15,770 bases of DNA, taken from positions 1-15,770 of the forward strand of contig CALMOO010000383.1 of assembly GCA_937871705.1 (NCBI GenBank). Reading direction: 5' to 3'. Every line of letters starts with the position of its first letter. The stretch's first letter is position 1. Made by a program: the position numbers and the translations under genes. Under the pieces are notes generated by a model. The model saw only the letters and a list, made by a program, of their open reading frames with translations. It was not told where the DNA came from and did no database searches. Origin of the DNA: an uncultured Hymenobacter sp. Lineage in GTDB: Bacteria; Bacteroidota; Bacteroidia; Cytophagales; Hymenobacteraceae. This document shows positions 13,119 through 15,770 of this stretch, piece after piece.

Positions 13119-14213
13119 ATGGACTTCGCTCCTTTCTTTGAAGCCCTGACCGCGACCACTTCGCTCATCTATTTCTGTTACCGCCCAGCTGACCGGCAGG
13201 TGCTCTACGTGAGTTCAGCTTACGAGCGGGTACTCGGGGGGCAGGTAGCCCAGGTCAACGAACACTTACCGGACTGGCTGGCGGCGCTCCACCCCGATGA
13301 CCAGCCCTACTTAGCCGAACGCCTGGCGTATGCGGCCACTGGCGGCACCATCAAGGGCGTGCAACTGCGGCTAGTCAGCCCAGATGGGAGTACGCGCTGG
13401 CTCTGTCTGAGTGCGACCGGCTACTTTCTACCAGAACAGCCAGCGCAGGTGCTGCTGAGTGGCCACCTTGAGGATATCACCCGCACGCAGGCCGTCTTGA
13501 CCCACGCGCAACGCTACCAGGCCAAGAAGAACTCCATGCTGGAAATCCTCTCCCACGACTTGGCGAGCCCCCTGGCCCTGGTTGAGCAAATGGCCGACTA
13601 CTTCACCGAAAAAGTAGCCGGGCTGCAAGACCCTGAACTGAACCAGATGATTGCGCGCATGCGCCAGACCTGTCAGGAAGGTGTAACGCTGGTGCGCGAC
13701 TTCGTAGACCAGGAGTTTCTAGACTCGGCCCAGGTAGACCTGCAACGCGTGCGCTTAAACTTAGTGGAGCGGCTGCATATCGTGCTCGACAACTATCAGC
13801 AGCAGCAGGCGGCGGCCGGCCACCTCTTCTTCTTTGAATCGTCGCATCCAAGCATTTACGCCGATATTGACGAGAATAAGTTTTTGCAGGTCATCAACAA
13901 CCTACTGGGCAATTCTATCAAGTTTACCCCCGATGGCGGCCAGTTGCGCGTGAGCGTTAGCCAGCACCCTGCTCACTTGTTGGTGACGGTAGCCGACAAT
14001 GGCATTGGCATCCCGGCGGAGCTGCAAGCCGGGCTATTCGAGCGGTTTACACCAGCTCGGCGGCCCGGCCTGCGAGGCGAGAAAAGCACCGGCCTGGGCA
14101 TGTCCATCATCAAGACCATTGTCGAGTTGCATGACGGCCGCATCTGGTGTGAAAGCCAGGAAGGGCAGGGAACGACGTTCTACATTCAATTGCCCTTGAC
14201 CAAAGGGAGTTAG
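13119..14213 (+). CDS. Soluble PAS-domain sensor histidine kinase
   Basis: A 364-residue kinase with no membrane segment. Residues about 8-125 form a PAS domain (VSSAYERVLGG, LHPDDQPYLAERL, then RWLCLSATGY and LEDITRTQ). The dimerisation/phosphoacceptor region has the H box LEILSHDLASPLALVE with His146. The ATP-binding domain shows the N box VINNLLGNSIKFTP (about 258-271), G1 box VADNGIGIP (291-299), F box LFERFTP (306-312) and G2 box GEKSTGLGMSII (320-331). All residues for autophosphorylation are present. The input cue of the PAS domain is unknown; no haem- or flavin-specific motif is visible. No response regulator gene is adjacent, so it is an orphan kinase. A functional link to the BLUF protein 820 bp upstream is possible but only suggested by proximity. 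Confidence 0.93.
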   Translation: MDFAPFFEALTATTSLIYFCYRPADRQVLYVSSAYERVLGGQVAQVNEHLPDWLAALHPDDQPYLAERLAYAATGGTIKGVQLRLVSPDGSTRWLCLSATGYFLPEQPAQVLLSGHLEDITRTQAVLTHAQRYQAKKNSMLEILSHDLASPLALVEQMADYFTEKVAGLQDPELNQMIARMRQTCQEGVTLVRDFVDQEFLDSAQVDLQRVRLNLVERLHIVLDNYQQQQAAAGHLFFFESSHPSIYADIDENKFLQVINNLLGNSIKFTPDGGQLRVSVSQHPAHLLVTVADNGIGIPAELQAGLFERFTPARRPGLRGEKSTGLGMSIIKTIVELHDGRIWCESQEGQGTTFYIQLPLTKGS

Positions 14214-14258
14214 GGCGGTTCCACTAGCTAAAAGCGACTTTATTTTCTACCATAATGA

Positions 14259-14290
14259 AGAAAAGCCCTGCGCAGCACCGGGGCTTTTCT
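14259..14290. terminator. Bidirectional terminator between the kinase and the convergent small gene
   Basis: AGAAAAGCCC (14259-14268) and GGGCTTTTCT (14281-14290) pair perfectly around a 12-nt loop. It lies 45 bp after the kinase stop and 6 bp after the stop of the minus-strand gene, so it fits both. Confidence 0.85.
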
Positions 14291-14296
14291 GTGCTC

Positions 14297-14551
14297 TTAC
14301 CATTCCGGCAGCCGCACCCCATACACATAGTCCTCCAGCGGCTCGGCGCTGGTAAAACTGCGCACCACCACGGCTCGCCCCTGGTGAGCATCTTGCCCAA
14401 TCTCCACAAAGAAGCCACTAGGCCCATCGGGCAGGTAGTAGAGCATAACCCTGCCCTCTTCTTGCCAGCGCGAGGCTAGATACGTGCCGCGCACCAGGGC
14501 ATGCGTCATTTGGCCTAGCGGGGCGAGTAGACGGAAGGTATCGATTGTCAT
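14297..14551 (-). CDS. Small conserved protein with GFFVE motif, copy 2
   Basis: An 84-residue paralogue of the protein encoded at 10535-10795, collinear without gaps except for a shorter C-terminal end (ends RLPEW). Shared residues cluster in GTYLASRW near position 22, EGRVMLYY, GFFVEIG and RSFTSAEPLEDYVYGVRLP. It lacks the aromatic N-terminal stretch of copy 1, so that stretch is not a needed signal peptide. Unknown function; probably a small soluble beta-rich protein. It follows the membrane-peptide frame at 14568-14759 by 16 bp, repeating the cassette order. Confidence 0.7.
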   Translation of the reverse strand: MTIDTFRLLAPLGQMTHALVRGTYLASRWQEEGRVMLYYLPDGPSGFFVEIGQDAHQGRAVVVRSFTSAEPLEDYVYGVRLPEW

Positions 14552-14567
14552 CCCACCAAACTACTAG

Positions 14568-14759
14568 CTAACGGCTCAGCACTAATTTACCGGCCGGCTC
14601 ACTCGCTGGCCGACGGCTGCAGTTGGTGGCGTACCGGTTCCCCGTCAGGGTGAGCAGCGCCAGGCCAGCGTAGAGCAGCCAGCGGTTGCGGCGCTGGCTG
14701 CGGGTAAGTGACTTGCGATAATGATTGCGAAAGCGGGCGGGTTGGCGTATGAGGGGCAA
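14568..14759 (-). CDS. Small basic single-span membrane peptide, copy 2
   Basis: A 63-residue frame from a TTG codon; no ATG is available. The N-terminal half is strongly basic (RFRNHYRKSLTRSQRRNRW), followed by one hydrophobic segment LLYAGLALLTLTG and a basic, polar tail SRRPASEPAGKLVLSR. Architecture and relative position match the frame at 10806-10985. The start lies only 2 bp from the foot of the terminator hairpin at 14762-14793, so a promoter for it would have to overlap that hairpin, or it depends on read-through. That makes translation uncertain. Confidence 0.35.
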   Translation of the reverse strand: MPLIRQPARFRNHYRKSLTRSQRRNRWLLYAGLALLTLTGNRYATNCSRRPASEPAGKLVLSR

Positions 14760-14761
14760 AG

Positions 14762-14793
14762 AAAAAGCCTCAGTCGTTAGACTGAGGCTTTTT
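14762..14793. terminator. Terminator of the T9SS-sorted protein gene
   Basis: AAAAAGCCTCAGTC (14762-14775) and GACTGAGGCTTTTT (14780-14793) form a perfect 14-bp stem with a GTTA loop, 17 bp past the stop of the minus-strand gene at the right edge. Confidence 0.92.
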
Positions 14794-14810
14794 AAACATG
14801 GCTTCGCAGT

Positions 14811-15770
14811 TTACTCTACCGTGAGGCGTCCTGCTTGCTGGCCAGCAAGCACGAGGTACACGCCACTGGGTAGGGTAGCAGGCAGCGTGAGGATGGCTGT
14901 GCCCGCCGCGTCGGTCGTAGTAATAAACACGAGCCGGCCTAGTGCATCCAGCACGTGTACGGTGGTGCTCGCGGCCGCTCCAGTGAGCGTGGCGTGGCGG
15001 GTAGCCGTCGGGTTGGGGAATAGGCTCAAGCCTGCCGGGGCTAGGGCGACCGTGCGTACCGGCGAGTAGGTGCTGCTGCCATCCTGGTCTACCTGCTGCA
15101 GCCGGTAGTAAAGCCGCGCGGCTCCGGCAGGCAGCCGGCCATCGAGCAGGGTATAGTCGTGGGTACTGCGGCTGTTGCCGGCTCCCGCCACGGTGCCGAT
15201 TGCTGTAAAGGTGCGCCCCTCGAGGCTGCGTTCCACCGTGAAGCCTTGATTATTGAGTTCCGAAGCCGTGGCCCAGCGCAGGCGTACGGCCCCTGAACCC
15301 TCAGCCTGAGCCGTGAAATCGGTGAGGATGACGGGTAGCGGAGAGTCAGCCGTACTGACGGTGAAAAACGAGAAGCTGCTTCCCGTCGGTACCGTGCCCG
15401 TTACCGTACGGGTGCTCGCCGCATTCTGGCTAGGGCTGATGCGCTGCCAGTCGGAACCAGCTACCGGCGCGGCGGTACGGGTCCAGACCTGACTTTGAGC
15501 TAAGTTGGCGAGGCCATTATCGTTATCGGACAGCCAATTCAGCTGCACCAGGCCGTTCACTGGCACCGAGGTTTGCCAAATGCGGTCGATGCCCTGGTAG
15601 GCGCCGCTGCCGCTAGTACCGTAGCTGATCTGGGCCGTGCTAAGGCCCGCCCGGCGGGTGACAGTCAAGTTGCTGAGGGCCGTGGCGGGCGTCAGGACGA
15701 TGCCGTTGGGGAAGGTCGTGGCGGTACCGGCGGGCACAGCGACTTTTACGGCGGCTAGGTTACCCCGTAC
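14811..15770 (-). CDS. Secreted protein with T9SS type A C-terminal sorting domain (partial)
   Basis: The last 319 residues of a larger protein; the frame stays open through the right edge, so the GTG at 15735-15737 is not taken as the start. The C-terminal 75 residues are a type IX secretion sorting domain: LSLFPNPT, then VHVLDALGRLV, ILTLPATLPSGVYLVLAG and final GRLTVE. Before it lies a fibronectin-like domain typical of these proteins (LPVILTDFTAQ, VRLRWATASELNNQGFTVER, YYRLQQVDQDGSSTYSP). Upstream residues are Thr/Ser-rich beta-sandwich-like sequence. The protein is therefore exported by Sec, then across the outer membrane by T9SS, and released or anchored at the surface. Its main domain, and thus its job, lies outside the window. 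Confidence 0.93.
   Translation of the reverse strand, partial: VRGNLAAVKVAVPAGTATTFPNGIVLTPATALSNLTVTRRAGLSTAQISYGTSGSGAYQGIDRIWQTSVPVNGLVQLNWLSDNDNGLANLAQSQVWTRTAAPVAGSDWQRISPSQNAASTRTVTGTVPTGSSFSFFTVSTADSPLPVILTDFTAQAEGSGAVRLRWATASELNNQGFTVERSLEGRTFTAIGTVAGAGNSRSTHDYTLLDGRLPAGAARLYYRLQQVDQDGSSTYSPVRTVALAPAGLSLFPNPTATRHATLTGAAASTTVHVLDALGRLVFITTTDAAGTAILTLPATLPSGVYLVLAGQQAGRLTVE

Overview
The window looks like chromosome of a Bacteroidota bacterium, most likely a Hymenobacter-type member of the Cytophagales. Grounds: moderately high G+C housekeeping genes, a C-terminal type IX secretion sorting domain at the right edge, YwqK/TonB-C proteins, two promoters matching the Bacteroidota TAnnTTTG -7 box, and perfect-stem bidirectional terminators that start with an A-run and end with a T-run. 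The genus is an inference from gene style; no rRNA is present.

Left block (1-5560, all genes on the minus strand): a short-chain dehydrogenase, a DUF2007 plus zinc-ribbon protein, a small lipoprotein and a YwqK/TonB-C protein that may share one transcript; then a tandem duplicate of the YwqK/TonB-C gene, a secreted fasciclin-domain protein and a membrane fatty-acid desaturase that closely resembles sphingolipid delta-4 desaturases. Middle: tRNA-Gly(GCC) and tRNA-Leu(UAA), each followed by a strong hairpin terminator, then about 840 bp of mostly gene-free, partly AT-rich DNA with vestigial frames.

Defence block (6785-10502, plus strand): a AAA+ ATPase overlapping by 8 bp a 912-residue subtilisin-like (S8) protease. 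This is the architecture of ietAS, known from a Ti plasmid and later shown to act against phage. It is the clearest accessory system here. It sits beside tRNA genes and is flanked by related copies of a small basic membrane-peptide frame, which suggests it was inserted.

Right block (10535-15770): a two-gene cassette (small membrane peptide plus an 83-86-residue protein) occurs twice on the minus strand, at 10535-10985 and 14297-14759. Between the copies lie two small plus-strand genes, a BLUF blue-light photoreceptor with an extra N-terminal helical segment, a possible small membrane protein, and a soluble PAS histidine kinase without a partner response regulator. The window ends inside a secreted or surface protein with a T9SS sorting domain.

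No CRISPR array, integrase, transposase or rRNA gene was seen.
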